Below, piece after piece: positions 7,538-16,797 of a stretch of DNA of 64,000 nt (positions within the stretch are counted from its first letter, which is position 1; each line of letters begins with the position of its first letter). Where the stretch lies: assembly GCA_937929915.1 (NCBI GenBank), contig CALFUN010000001.1, positions 1 to 64,000 on the forward strand. Direction: 5' to 3'. The translations under genes were made by a program, and so were the position numbers. The notes under the pieces were generated by a model, which saw only the letters and a list, made by a program, of their open reading frames with translations, did no database searches and was not told the DNA's origin. The stretch is from an uncultured Caulobacterales bacterium. GTDB taxonomy: Bacteria > Pseudomonadota > Alphaproteobacteria > Caulobacterales > Maricaulaceae.

Positions 7538-7683
7538 CGAATAAGAACCCACTTATATCAGATAACAGTTCATTCGAAACAGACGAAAAACTTATCAAAG
7601 AAGCTAGAAAAGAGAAGATAAAGCTTAGGCAAACGGGTCGTAATGGTCTTAAGTCTTTAGATGAACTCAAGAAAAATGTATGA
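7534..7683 (+). pseudogene. Small second frame of toxin-antitoxin operon, start codon lost
   Basis: A 49-codon frame that reads cleanly from 7534 to a TGA that overlaps the toxin ATG (7676), ending SLDELKKNV. It has no ATG, GTG or TTG. At the expected place the sequence is ATAACG. Restoring one G would give ATGA, overlapping the first gene's stop in the usual coupled manner, and would turn that stop from TAA to TGA. So a single G-to-A change at 7536 appears to have removed its start; initiation at ATA is the alternative. It is acidic and basic in turns, consistent with an antitoxin, but not recognised. Confidence 0.45.
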
Positions 7684-7933
7684 AGTAAAGTTTTCTAAGA
7701 AATCTGAAAAGCAATTAAGAAAGTTAACAAAAAACAAAGCTGACTTGATTTACAAAAAGTTAGGTTTTCTGAAAAACTAACCTCGCAATGGGCCAAACAT
7801 AAAAGCTATGAAAGGCATGCAGAATACCTACAGGTTAAGAGTGCAAGGCTATCGGGTTGTTTATGAAATAATAGAGTCTGAACTTGTCGTTTTAATTGTT
7901 GAGGTCGCCCACCGTAAAAACATATACCGTTAA
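7676..7933 (+). pseudogene. RelE/ParE-type toxin with in-frame stop
   Basis: An 85-codon frame reading MYEVKFSKKSEKQLRKL at the start, and NTYRLRVQGYRVVYEI followed by LVVLIVEVAHRKNIYR at the end, the classic layout of a RelE-superfamily mRNA interferase or gyrase toxin. Codon 35 is TAA (7778-7780), at a position where the family usually has a residue between LKN and PRNGPNIKAMKG. The frame is the same on both sides, so it is a nonsense mutation, not a frameshift. The ATG overlaps the stop of the preceding frame. The gene converges on the P450 gene and their stop codons overlap. Probably inactive unless the stop is read through. Confidence 0.8.
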
Positions 7934-9297
7934 ACGCGCCGAACCAACCGTGCAGGCACACCCCCTTCTGGCCGCAGTGTTACCGTCATAAGCGGTCTTG
8001 GGTAGCAATCCTCTGGCACCTCTATATCGTAATCTCGTATCAAAGTGCCCAGTGCCATCACCGCTTCCATGATAGCAAATGCCATGCCGACACAAATGCG
8101 CGGCCCTGCGCCAAATGGCATGAAAGGCGCGCCTTTAGCCCGTAATTCTGGCTGACGTATAAACCGGTCAGGGTCAAATGCGAGCGGGGTCTCCCAGAGC
8201 CGTTCCGTGCGGTGCATAATATAATTACACAGCAAAAATGTATCGCCGGCTTTAATCTGACGGCCAAGTATTTCCGTATCCTCTTGGCATTCACGATTCA
8301 GCATAGGCGCGGGCGGATAGAGCCGCATAGTTTCATCTAAAACCGCTCGGGTGAATATAAGCTTATCTATATCATCATATTGAACATCGCCTTGGCCGCA
8401 AACCTGCAAAACTTCCTCGCGAATTCGTTGCGCCGTTGGTTGATGCATGCCGCAAAGATAAAGCGCCCATGTCAGTGTTAGCGCTGTTGTCTCATGGCCC
8501 GCGATAAAGAACCCGATTAGATTATCGCGCTGCTCTCGCGCTGTTAATCTGCGCCCCGTATGCGGGTCTTGCGCTGAGATGAGCAGGCTTACCAGATCAT
8601 CACTTTCAGGCTCAAGCCCACGCGCAGCAATCAACGCATCTGCCGCGTTTTTGAGTTTACGCAGCGCCCGCATGCCTTTTGGCGAGATTGGCCGCGGCAC
8701 CCATCTTGGCCATGGCAATAAATCATCAGGACGCAGCGTCCCTGCCCCTGTGACCACATTACGTGTGGCAAATTTTAAATTATCTTTATCCAAACCTTGC
8801 GGGTCACCCAGTAGTGCCTTGGCAAGGACATCAAAGGTTAGCTCTGCCATCGCCGCGTTTAACTCTATGTCAGGGGCTTTATCTATCCGCGCGCAGAAAT
8901 CCTGCATAACCTCTGTGATAAGCGGAGCAAGATCACGCATATGGCGCTTGGCAAACATTGGCGCAACAGATTTACGTTGCCGCTTCCATTGCTCGCCATG
9001 CACAGAGAGCAAGCCTTCTTTTGTCGCAGGGCCAAGAATACGCGCATCAATCGGGGCTTTTGTAAATTTCCCAGATTGCGTACCTAAAACATCCATCATG
9101 CCTTTGGGGTCTGAAATGACATGAAGTTTCTTGCCAAAGGCCGGAACACTGACAATAGGTTGATTATACGCCATTGGGCCAAACCCCTCTATCGGGTTAC
9201 GCAAAAATATCCATGTCCCTTTCAAAAACCCTTCATCCCCTTTTAAAGGTTTGGCGTGGGGCGGATAAAAGACGCCAGATTGCGAAGAGCTGTTCAT
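7930..9297 (-). CDS. Cytochrome P450
   Basis: A soluble heme monooxygenase of 455 residues from the chosen start. Key elements (numbered from that start) are the I-helix AGHETT (266-271), the K-helix ETMR (322-325) and the heme loop FGAGPRICVG (395-404) with Cys402 as axial ligand. There is no membrane anchor. A TTG further upstream would add 12 residues; the ATG at 9297 is chosen, though neither has a strong ribosome-binding site. No dedicated ferredoxin or reductase gene is adjacent, so the redox partner must be elsewhere. Alphaproteobacterial relatives hydroxylate fatty acids, terpenes or alkanes, but the substrate cannot be inferred. Confidence 0.93.
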   Translation of the reverse strand: MNSSSQSGVFYPPHAKPLKGDEGFLKGTWIFLRNPIEGFGPMAYNQPIVSVPAFGKKLHVISDPKGMMDVLGTQSGKFTKAPIDARILGPATKEGLLSVHGEQWKRQRKSVAPMFAKRHMRDLAPLITEVMQDFCARIDKAPDIELNAAMAELTFDVLAKALLGDPQGLDKDNLKFATRNVVTGAGTLRPDDLLPWPRWVPRPISPKGMRALRKLKNAADALIAARGLEPESDDLVSLLISAQDPHTGRRLTAREQRDNLIGFFIAGHETTALTLTWALYLCGMHQPTAQRIREEVLQVCGQGDVQYDDIDKLIFTRAVLDETMRLYPPAPMLNRECQEDTEILGRQIKAGDTFLLCNYIMHRTERLWETPLAFDPDRFIRQPELRAKGAPFMPFGAGPRICVGMAFAIMEAVMALGTLIRDYDIEVPEDCYPRPLMTVTLRPEGGVPARLVRRV

Positions 9298-9431
9298 ATC
9301 ACAGATTAACAACCGCCCTGCGACCAAATGCAAGCTTTAATGACGCGGCGAATTGTCTTTCATATGAAAGATTTATGCGAATTGAGGCACCAAGCCTGTT
9401 GACGCGCCAGACAAGACAGCTAGGGTAAGGT

Positions 9432-10031
9432 ATGAGCCAAGATTTGATGAATTACGAACAAATGACGCAACTCGCGCTACGCGGGGTTGTAAGAGATGCT
9501 ATTCGTCGTGTTATCCGCGAGGACGGCCTGCCTGGCGCGCATCATTTCTACATCACATTCTTGACGCGCTACCCGGGTGTTGAGATTGATGATAGCCTTG
9601 CGGGAAAATATCCCGAAGAAATCACAATCGTCTTGGAACATCAATTTTGGGATCTCAATGCTCATGCTGATGAATTTGAAGTCACGTTGAAATTTGGCGG
9701 CATACCGAAATATCTCAAAGTCCCTTATCATGCCGTCACGCGGTTCCATGACCCAAGCGTTGGCTTTGCTTTGCAATTTGATACACCCGTAGAGATGGAC
9801 ACCGAAGACACATCAACAGTTGCGCAAATTACGCCCAAGCCTTCAACAAAGCCAGCTTTAAAAACAAAAAACACAACCAAACCGACGGCTATTGGGGAGG
9901 CAAAAACCAAACCTGCCGATAGTGCAGTCTCTAAGTCTGGTAAAGATAAAGTCGATAAAACACCCGCTGATGAGGGCGAAAAAGACAGTACAGAAAAGGT
10001 TGTGAGCTTAGATTCGTTTCGCAAGAAGTAA
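9432..10031 (+). CDS. sspB: ClpXP adaptor SspB, alpha type
   Basis: Delivers ssrA-tagged proteins to ClpXP. The 199-residue protein has a folded core (1 to about 120) with the characteristic FYITFLTRYPGVEI and FWDLNAHADEFEVTL segments. A long Lys/Thr/Pro-rich linker follows, then a conserved C-terminal ClpX-binding tail, VVSLDSFRKK. This matches the divergent SspB described in Caulobacter. Its target, the tmRNA, is encoded 2.4 kb upstream, and the intervening P450 and toxin-antitoxin genes look unrelated. The ATG start lies after AGGGTAAGGT. Confidence in the family is high. Confidence 0.93.
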   Translation: MSQDLMNYEQMTQLALRGVVRDAIRRVIREDGLPGAHHFYITFLTRYPGVEIDDSLAGKYPEEITIVLEHQFWDLNAHADEFEVTLKFGGIPKYLKVPYHAVTRFHDPSVGFALQFDTPVEMDTEDTSTVAQITPKPSTKPALKTKNTTKPTAIGEAKTKPADSAVSKSGKDKVDKTPADEGEKDSTEKVVSLDSFRKK

Positions 10032-10073
10032 GCCCGCTTATTTTGGGTCAAACATAGCCGTGACTACACGCCG

Positions 10074-10448
10074 CTACTCAGAGCGTAAAATCTTTTCCAT
10101 TTTGCGGCCTCGTGCCAATTCCTCAACTAATTTATCTAGATACCTACATTGCCGCGTTAGGGCATTATCAATGTCTTCAACCCTATAGCCGCAGATAACC
10201 CCTTTAATAAGATGCGCATTAGGATGTAGATTGGCCCGTTCAAAGAATGTTTTAAACGTCACCTTTTCGTCGATAAGCTCTTGCAAAGTATCATCACAGA
10301 ACCCTGTGAGCCAATGAATCACTTGATCTAGCTCGGCTTTTGTCCGTCCTTTCTTTTCCACCTTATCAACATAAAGCGGATAGACAGACGCAAATATCAT
10401 TTTGGCCACGCGCTCATTATGTTTATCTGTAACTTTCACAATCACCAT
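10074..10448 (-). CDS. DUF2200 family protein
   Basis: A 124-residue protein matching the DUF2200 family: MIFASVYPLYVDKVEKKGRT near the N-terminus, followed by IHWLTGF and FERANLHPNAHLIKGVICGYRVE. It has no signal peptide or membrane segment and is predicted to be a mainly helical cytosolic protein. No function is established. It converges on sspB with 42 bases between stop codons and is separated from fumC by a 237-base gap in which I see no gene. The ATG at 10448 is retained. Confidence 0.85.
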   Translation of the reverse strand: MVIVKVTDKHNERVAKMIFASVYPLYVDKVEKKGRTKAELDQVIHWLTGFCDDTLQELIDEKVTFKTFFERANLHPNAHLIKGVICGYRVEDIDNALTRQCRYLDKLVEELARGRKMEKILRSE

Positions 10449-10685
10449 TTACAGCGTCTTTAATATCAATGCAAATATGCCTGACGATATAATTGCCAGA
10501 AATCACAAAACCTCTAAGTCAGGCAAAACAGAGCTTTCACGCTTCACCGCTCTCAAATAATATCTCACAAGATTCTGACTAGGCATCACAGCATTTTACG
10601 GCTAGGTCTGCGCGAGATATTTTGCGATAATGGCCGAAAATAAATGGCCCGAAAGTCACGCCTTAGAGTCAACGGAGTATGCGTC

Positions 10686-12074
10686 ATGAAAACCAGAACT
10701 GAAACGGATAGCTTTGGCCCGCTCAAAGTGCCTGCCGATAAATATTACGGCGCGCAAACCGCTCGCAGCCTAATTAACTTCCCTATTGGGATAGAGACTA
10801 TGCCGCCCGCCCTTATCCGTGCCCTCGGTATTATCAAGCGCTCCGCAGCTCTGGCTAATAAAAAAGCCAAGAACCTTGATGCGAAAACCTGCAAGGCCAT
10901 TGTCTCTGCCGCATCCGAAGTGGCCGAAGGTAAGCTTGATGATAATTTTCCGCTCTCCGTCTGGCAAACAGGGTCAGGCACGCAGTCTAACATGAATGCC
11001 AATGAAGTTATTTCCAATCGCGCGATAGATATTATGGGCGGCCAGATTGGCTCCAAAGACCCCGTTCATCCCAATGACCATGTTAATCGCAGCCAATCTT
11101 CCAATGATACTTTCCCGACAGCCATGCATATTTCTGCGGCTGAGGAAATCCATCACAAGCTCTTGCCCGCACTGACATATCTGCGCAATGCGCTTAATGA
11201 TAAATCGCAGGAATTTAAGAAAATCATCAAGATTGGCCGCACCCATACCCAAGACGCAACACCTGTCACGCTGGGCCAAGAGTTTTCTGGGTATGTCGCA
11301 CAACTTGATTATGGCATTAAACGCGTCGAGCGCGGCCTCAAAGAACTCTACCCGCTCGCGCAAGGCGGCACCGCCGTTGGCACAGGTCTGAACGCCAAAC
11401 CCGGTTTTGCCAAATCTTTTGCCGAGGAAGTCGCCGCTTATACGAAGCTCCCTTTTAAAACAGCACCAAATAAATTTGAGGCCCTCGCCGCCCATGATGC
11501 TTTTGTATCCGCCCATGGCGCCTTGAATACAGTCGCGATGTCTTTATTTAAAATCGCTAATGATATTCGGTTTTTAGGCTCTGGCCCGCGCTCTGGCCTT
11601 GGCGAAATTTCCCTACCCGCCAATGAACCGGGCAGCTCTATCATGCCCGGCAAAGTCAATCCGACCCAATGCGAAGCGCTCACCATGGTTTGCACCCAAG
11701 TCGCGGGCAATAACACAACCATGAGCATGGCAGGCTCCCAAGGCCATTTCGAACTCAATGTCTATAAACCTGTTATGGCTTATAATATGCTGCAATCCAT
11801 CACCCTTTTATCAGATAGCTGCATGGCCTTTGCGGATAAATGCGTCGCGGGCATCACCGCAAATGAAGCGCGCATTGCCGACCTTATGGGCCGCTCTCTC
11901 ATGCTCGTCACCGCGCTCGCACCGACGATAGGCTATGACAACGCCACCACAGTCGCCAAGACAGCGCATAAGAACGGCACAACACTCCGCGAAGAAGCAG
12001 TTGCCCTTGGTTTTGTAACAGAAAAAGAATTCGACAAAGTCGTGCGGCCAGAGCTGATGATTAAACCGCGATAG
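10686..12074 (+). CDS. fumC: Fumarate hydratase, class II
   Basis: Interconverts fumarate and malate in the TCA cycle, as a tetramer without an iron-sulfur cluster. From the chosen ATG the protein has 462 residues. Diagnostic segments are [33 protein letters not shown] (substrate site), and the superfamily signature [15 protein letters not shown]. The upstream in-frame ATG at 10644 is not chosen because the ATG at 10686 follows ACGGAGT and begins with the conserved [18 protein letters not shown]4169 gene follows 13 bases downstream, probably in the same transcript, as in many Alphaproteobacteria. Confidence 0.97.
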   Translation: MKTRTETDSFGPLKVPADKYYGAQTARSLINFPIGIETMPPALIRALGIIKRSAALANKKAKNLDAKTCKAIVSAASEVAEGKLDDNFPLSVWQTGSGTQSNMNANEVISNRAIDIMGGQIGSKDPVHPNDHVNRSQSSNDTFPTAMHISAAEEIHHKLLPALTYLRNALNDKSQEFKKIIKIGRTHTQDATPVTLGQEFSGYVAQLDYGIKRVERGLKELYPLAQGGTAVGTGLNAKPGFAKSFAEEVAAYTKLPFKTAPNKFEALAAHDAFVSAHGALNTVAMSLFKIANDIRFLGSGPRSGLGEISLPANEPGSSIMPGKVNPTQCEALTMVCTQVAGNNTTMSMAGSQGHFELNVYKPVMAYNMLQSITLLSDSCMAFADKCVAGITANEARIADLMGRSLMLVTALAPTIGYDNATTVAKTAHKNGTTLREEAVALGFVTEKEFDKVVRPELMIKPR

Positions 12075-12087
12075 GCTCCCTTCTTTA

Positions 12088-12294
12088 ATGCCCAATAATA
12101 TCATAAAATTCGGGAAAGCGAAAAAATCCCTCGCACGCAAAGCCAAAGAGAAAACAGCGGCGGAGAACCGTGTGCGCTTTGGTCAGAAGAAAACGGCCAA
12201 GAAAAAACGTAAAGCTTTGACGGAGCAGCTACAATCAAAATTGGACGGGCATAAGCTAGATAAACCCAAACCCGACGATCCTGCAGTAGATTAA
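12088..12294 (+). CDS. DUF4169 family protein
   Basis: A 68-residue, very basic protein (rich in Lys and Arg, especially residues 7-50), matching the small DUF4169 family that begins NIIKFGKAKK. Such proteins are frequently encoded directly after fumC in Alphaproteobacteria, followed by a ribbon-helix-helix gene, exactly as here. The function is unknown; the charge suggests nucleic acid binding, but no fold is evident. It starts 13 bases after the fumC stop and ends 10 bases before the next start. Confidence 0.8.
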   Translation: MPNNIIKFGKAKKSLARKAKEKTAAENRVRFGQKKTAKKKRKALTEQLQSKLDGHKLDKPKPDDPAVD

Positions 12295-12304
12295 TGGACA
12301 GGCC

Positions 12305-12544
12305 GTGATTAAACGATCCATCTCGATTTATGGTCATTCCACCTCCCTCGCATTAGAAGCTGAGTTTTGGGCCGTGATAGATGCAGCGGTTTTGCAACAT
12401 GATATGAGCTTTTCAGCCTTTATCCGCGCCCGTGATGATGAACGCATGGCCGCAGGCGGGGGCCAAAATCTGGCAAGTTATCTTCGCGTTTGGGCGCTCG
12501 CTCATGTGCAGCAAACCCAAGCGTTAAAACCTTCGGACATTTAG
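12305..12544 (+). CDS. Ribbon-helix-helix domain protein
   Basis: A 79-residue protein of the RHH_4 type (PF13467-like). The N-terminal ISIYGHSTSLALEAEFWAVI, followed by a second helix MSFSAFIRARDDE and the ASYLRVWAL tail, is the typical layout. Members are predicted DNA-binding or antitoxin-like proteins, but no partner toxin is present here. The start is GTG; there is no closer ATG in frame. It is the last gene of the fumC transcript, and a minus-strand gene converges on it 19 bases downstream. Confidence 0.75.
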   Translation: MIKRSISIYGHSTSLALEAEFWAVIDAAVLQHDMSFSAFIRARDDERMAAGGGQNLASYLRVWALAHVQQTQALKPSDI

Positions 12545-12563
12545 AGATATAGAGATAACCACA

Positions 12564-12875
12564 TCACGCAATAGGCGTTTGCTCGCGTTCAATTTGAGGG
12601 ATGCAGCGTCCGCCCTTTTTAATCTTGTCTTCAGTTTTTTCAAACAGTAAATCTAAAGCATCTGGTTTAGGGGCAGCCGTTTTCGGATCTGTCTTTGTTG
12701 TTTTATCAGTAGTAGGTGTTTGCACAGCTTGTTTGGCGGCGCTTTTCTTCTGTGAACGCTTTTCCTGTGAACTATTTTGGTTTTGCTCTTGGTTTTGACC
12801 ATAAGCCATTGATGACAGCGCAAGGGTTAACCCTGCCGCCGCGGCCCATATCATACGTCTCAACTGATGTTTCAT
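12564..12875 (-). CDS. Small secreted or periplasmic protein, unknown
   Basis: A 103-residue protein with a clear signal peptide (MKHQLRRMIWAAAAGLTLAL, then SSMAYG), probably cleaved before QNQEQNQ. The mature part is low-complexity, rich in Gln, Lys and Thr, and ends with a short region (LDLLFEKTEDKIKKGGRCIPQIE) that holds its single cysteine. No family is recognised. The ATG at 12875 is preferred over an upstream GTG because it places a typical positively charged signal-peptide start first. It is divergent from uvrD and convergent with the ribbon-helix-helix gene. Confidence 0.6.
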   Translation of the reverse strand: MKHQLRRMIWAAAAGLTLALSSMAYGQNQEQNQNSSQEKRSQKKSAAKQAVQTPTTDKTTKTDPKTAAPKPDALDLLFEKTEDKIKKGGRCIPQIEREQTPIA

Positions 12876-12997
12876 ACCTACCCATAACACAAAATCGGTA
12901 CAAAATTAAGGCATAGAGCCTTTTAATCAGAGGCGAGACATTTTAGGCCGCCATTAGTCCTAGCGAAGAGGCTCTGTTTTCCTTATGTTCTAGCATT

Positions 12998-15358
12998 ATG
13001 TCAGCCGCTGATTCTTTCATACCCGCCCCGCCGCGACCGCATAAAGATGGCCCGTCCCTATCGCAGCAAGCTATGCCAAATCGCGGGCCGCATGATAATC
13101 TGAAATCCGATTATCTTGAAGGCTTAAATCCTGAACAAAAAGACGCGGTTCTTACCATTGACGGGCCATTACTGGTTTTGGCAGGAGCAGGCACAGGGAA
13201 AACCCGGGTGCTAACCTGCCGCCTAGCCCATATACTGGGCACAGGCCGGGCTTATCCAAGCCAAATCCTATCCGTGACATTTACCAATAAAGCCGCACGA
13301 GAAATGCGTGAACGCGTTGGCAAACTTTTGGGCAATACGGTCGAAGGTTTGCCATGGCTTGGAACCTTCCATTCGATTGCCGCAAAAATTCTGCGGATTC
13401 ATGCTGAACTTGTGGGATTGAAATCAAGTTTCACGATTTTGGACACAGATGATCAAATCCGCCTACTTAAACAGATTATCAAATCTGAAAATATTGATGA
13501 AAAGCGCTGGACGGGGCGGTATCTGGCCTCGCTTATTGATGGGTGGAAGAATAAAGGCCTCACGCCAGATAAGCTCAATCACAAACAATCTTTTAAATTT
13601 GCCGATGGCAAGGGACAGAAACTTTATGAAATTTATCAAGCCCGCTTAAAAGTTTTAAACGCCGTCGATTTTGGCGATTTATTGCTGCATAATCTAACGA
13701 TATTTCTGGAACACCCAGATGTCTTAAAACGCTATCACGAGAAATTTCGCTATCTTCTGGTCGATGAGTATCAGGATACTAATGTCTGTCAGTATTTATG
13801 GCTCAGATTACTCGCACAAGGCTCACATAATATCTGCGTGGTCGGGGATGATGACCAATCCATTTATGGCTGGCGCGGGGCTGAAGTCGATAATATCTTG
13901 AAATTTGAAAGTGACTTCCCTGGCGCAAAAGTCGTCAAGTTAGAGCGGAATTACCGCTCAACAGAACATATTCTCGGCGCTGCATCAGGCTTAATCACAG
14001 CTAATGAAAGCCGCCTTGGGAAAACCCTATGGACAGAAGATATGGGCGGGCACCGTGTCACAGTCTCTGGCGTTTGGGACGCCCCTGCCGAAGCCCGTAT
14101 CATTGCTGGCGAGATCGAGAATTGGCGCAGTCACGGGCGTAAATATAATGATGTCGCCATTTTGGTGCGCGCCTCTCGACAAATGCGCAGCTTTGAAGAA
14201 CGCTTTATTCAGCTTGGCCTGCCCTACCGCGTTATTGGCGGCCCGCGCTTTTTCGAACGCGCTGAAATCCGAGATGCCCATGCGTATTTGCGCGTATTAC
14301 GCTCTGATACCGACGATCTTGCCTTTGAGCGTATTGTCAATGTCCCCAAGCGCGGTATTGGCGCAACCACGATACAAAAACTGCAAACAGCTGCGCGAAT
14401 GATGGGCGTTAGTCTTGAAGCCGCAACACGAGAATTGACCAAAACCGATGAGATACGCGGCAAAGCCCGCAGCGCTTTACGGGCCTTTATTCTAGATGTC
14501 GACCGTTGGCGCAGAGATGCTAAAGATATGCCGCATACGGAAATGGCCGAGCGTATTCTCGACGAGTCAGGTTACACGCAAATGTGGCGCGATAATAAGG
14601 ACGCTAAATCAGCGGGACGTCTTGAAAACCTCAAAGAGCTTATTCAGGCTATGGGCGAATTTGATACGCTCGATGCCTATATGGAACATGTTAGCTTGGT
14701 TTTAGATGTGGATCGCGGGCCGCAAGACGATGAAATATCGCTGATGACCCTGCATTCTGCCAAAGGGTTAGAATTCCCGCTTGTGTTTCTGCCTGGCTGG
14801 GAAGACGGTATGTTTCCTAGCCAAAAATCTATGGATGAGAACGGACTGGCAGGCCTCGAAGAAGAACGCCGTCTTGCCTATGTCGGGATAACCCGCGCGC
14901 GCGAGCAGGCTAAAATTTACTTCGCGGCGAACCGCCAAGTTTATGGCTCATGGCAATCCTCCTTACCCTCGCGCTTTATTGACGAGCTACCACCGCAACA
15001 TGTCGATGCAGGAAGCGAAACAGGATATTATGACACCCAAGCCGTAACAGAGCGCGCCGCGCAAAGCTTTACAAGCAGTTTTGAAAGCCCCCGCCGCGCA
15101 TCACCAGGCTGGACACGCTACCAAGACAATAAGAGCAAATCTTATACAAGCGGGCCTATGCAAATCGAAGGCCGTGCCACTCGGCGCGTCTCTCAAGCGC
15201 CAAAGAAAGCCGTCAGCGCTTTCAAGGTCAGCGACCGGGTATTTCATCAGAAATTTGGCTATGGCCATGTAACTATGGCAGATGGTAATAAGCTCACAGT
15301 TGAATTTGACAAAGCGGGCGAAAAAAAGGTCTTGGACGGATTTTTAGAAAAGGCTTAA
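12998..15358 (+). CDS. uvrD: ATP-dependent DNA helicase UvrD/PcrA
   Basis: A superfamily 1A helicase of 786 residues that unwinds DNA in excision and mismatch repair. Walker A is GAGTGKT (63-69), Walker B is LLVDEYQDTN, followed by GDDDQSIYGWRGAE and the late motifs LMTLHSAKGLEF and RLAYVGITRARE. The last 50 residues (VSAFKVSDRVFHQKFGYGHV onward) form the PcrA-like Tudor C-terminus that contacts RNA polymerase. The first 40 residues are a variable Pro-rich extension, so a later start at M26 is possible. I saw no SOS-type box in the 120 bases upstream. The downstream lipoprotein gene is 12 bases away. Confidence 0.95.
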   Translation: MSAADSFIPAPPRPHKDGPSLSQQAMPNRGPHDNLKSDYLEGLNPEQKDAVLTIDGPLLVLAGAGTGKTRVLTCRLAHILGTGRAYPSQILSVTFTNKAAREMRERVGKLLGNTVEGLPWLGTFHSIAAKILRIHAELVGLKSSFTILDTDDQIRLLKQIIKSENIDEKRWTGRYLASLIDGWKNKGLTPDKLNHKQSFKFADGKGQKLYEIYQARLKVLNAVDFGDLLLHNLTIFLEHPDVLKRYHEKFRYLLVDEYQDTNVCQYLWLRLLAQGSHNICVVGDDDQSIYGWRGAEVDNILKFESDFPGAKVVKLERNYRSTEHILGAASGLITANESRLGKTLWTEDMGGHRVTVSGVWDAPAEARIIAGEIENWRSHGRKYNDVAILVRASRQMRSFEERFIQLGLPYRVIGGPRFFERAEIRDAHAYLRVLRSDTDDLAFERIVNVPKRGIGATTIQKLQTAARMMGVSLEAATRELTKTDEIRGKARSALRAFILDVDRWRRDAKDMPHTEMAERILDESGYTQMWRDNKDAKSAGRLENLKELIQAMGEFDTLDAYMEHVSLVLDVDRGPQDDEISLMTLHSAKGLEFPLVFLPGWEDGMFPSQKSMDENGLAGLEEERRLAYVGITRAREQAKIYFAANRQVYGSWQSSLPSRFIDELPPQHVDAGSETGYYDTQAVTERAAQSFTSSFESPRRASPGWTRYQDNKSKSYTSGPMQIEGRATRRVSQAPKKAVSAFKVSDRVFHQKFGYGHVTMADGNKLTVEFDKAGEKKVLDGFLEKA

Positions 15359-15370
15359 GCCTCTGTTATT

Positions 15371-16792
15371 ATGATATTACGCACCCTTATATTTATATGC
15401 CTGAGTTTGACTTTAACCGCATGTGCGACGAGTAAAACGCCGCTGTCTGTATTGCAAATCAATTCACTTGATACAACTGAGCGCAATACAGGCAGTTTTA
15501 AAGGGCTTGAATTTCTCGCGGATCCTATTCCGGGGCAAGTCAAAAACCGTGTTAACATCCTTTACCTGCACGGCATTGGCTATACCGAAGACAGTACAGC
15601 CAAACAGCTCGGCGGGGAATTCTTGCAAGGCATTGCTAAAGCCTATGATCTTGAACCTGAAGACGGGCTTGTGACAACATTATGTGGCCAAAATGCCATT
15701 ACAGAGATGGATCGTGCGAAATCTCATATTTACGTACGGGCGGATACGCCGCGCATTTATGAAACCGTTATTCCGGGGTCACAATTAAAACTAAACGACC
15801 TTGTTTGTATGGACAAGCAAACCTTAAATATCGACGAGACGCTTGAATTTGTTCTTTACCGTATATTTTGGGATAATATTTTCTGGGATGATCTGCAATT
15901 CCCGCATGTCGGCCAAGATGATAATCGCGGCTCGTCCCAAGCTATCGCGCAGCAACGCCGCAAATATAATCGTATATTAAAAGATGATTTAGTAAATTAC
16001 GGCTTCTCCGATGCTGTGATGTATCTTGGCAATGCGGGGGTGGAAATCCGCAATGCCGTCAAAGGTGCCATGTGCAGCGCCGCGCTTGATGCCTCTGGTT
16101 ATTCTTTTGAAAAACAAGGTGATAAGAAAAAACGTCTTGCCGTTGGCAGGGCTTGCGACAGGGCCACAAATACGCAGCTTGACATGAATCAATTTGCCTT
16201 TGTTACAGAAAGCCTTGGTAGCAAAATTATGTTTGATGTGATGCGTGATGCGATGACCGATAATAAAACGACCATCCATGATGATATGATCCGAAATAGC
16301 GAGACTTATATGCTGGCAAATCAACTGGCCCTTTTATCCCTTTCGGATATAAGCACTACACCTGCCAAAAAAGCTAATCTTTACGCAGACTCCGTGCGGC
16401 CTAGAATTATTGCCATGTCAGAAATCAACGATTTTTTGAGCTATGAATTGATCCCCTTTTACGAGCAGCTCTATAAGCGCAGCCAACGCGCCGATGCAAC
16501 TTATGGCACAGACCTAACGCTAGACCGGCGCCGACGTTTGATTGACGAAATTGGCTTTAATGTGGTAGATATGCGACTTGAATTTGCAGATAAAATCATC
16601 CCATTTGTTGATAGTTTCATAGACCCTAAAGACGCCCATAGCGGTCATGCGGGTGAGCCTGAATTGATGAAATATATTCTATGCGGGGCGCAAAATGGAC
16701 AACGCCGCGACGGGGAATGTCTTGCGCTTGATAAAGTCACCACGACACCTTCATTTTTATCTAACCTTTTTGTATCGTCAGACACGGAATAG
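15371..16792 (+). CDS. Lipoprotein with alpha/beta-hydrolase-like motifs, unknown
   Basis: A 473-residue protein beginning with a lipoprotein signal peptide and the lipobox LTAC (about 15-18), so it is probably membrane-anchored in the periplasm. Two stretches resemble an alpha/beta hydrolase: ILYLHGIGYTEDS (oxyanion-type strand) and FVTESLGSKIMFD, where Ser in TESLGS would be the nucleophile of a modified elbow. A His and acidic partner cannot be assigned with confidence. It lies between uvrD and prmA with gaps of 12 and 5 bases, implying cotranscription. No named family is recognised. Esterase, lipase or a non-catalytic role all remain possible. Confidence 0.6.
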   Translation: MILRTLIFICLSLTLTACATSKTPLSVLQINSLDTTERNTGSFKGLEFLADPIPGQVKNRVNILYLHGIGYTEDSTAKQLGGEFLQGIAKAYDLEPEDGLVTTLCGQNAITEMDRAKSHIYVRADTPRIYETVIPGSQLKLNDLVCMDKQTLNIDETLEFVLYRIFWDNIFWDDLQFPHVGQDDNRGSSQAIAQQRRKYNRILKDDLVNYGFSDAVMYLGNAGVEIRNAVKGAMCSAALDASGYSFEKQGDKKKRLAVGRACDRATNTQLDMNQFAFVTESLGSKIMFDVMRDAMTDNKTTIHDDMIRNSETYMLANQLALLSLSDISTTPAKKANLYADSVRPRIIAMSEINDFLSYELIPFYEQLYKRSQRADATYGTDLTLDRRRRLIDEIGFNVVDMRLEFADKIIPFVDSFIDPKDAHSGHAGEPELMKYILCGAQNGQRRDGECLALDKVTTTPSFLSNLFVSSDTE

Positions 16793-16797
16793 CCAAG

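Noticed and set aside
10974-11516. 180-codon ORF opposite fumC
   Set aside because: Antisense to conserved fumarase sequence and without a recognisable domain.
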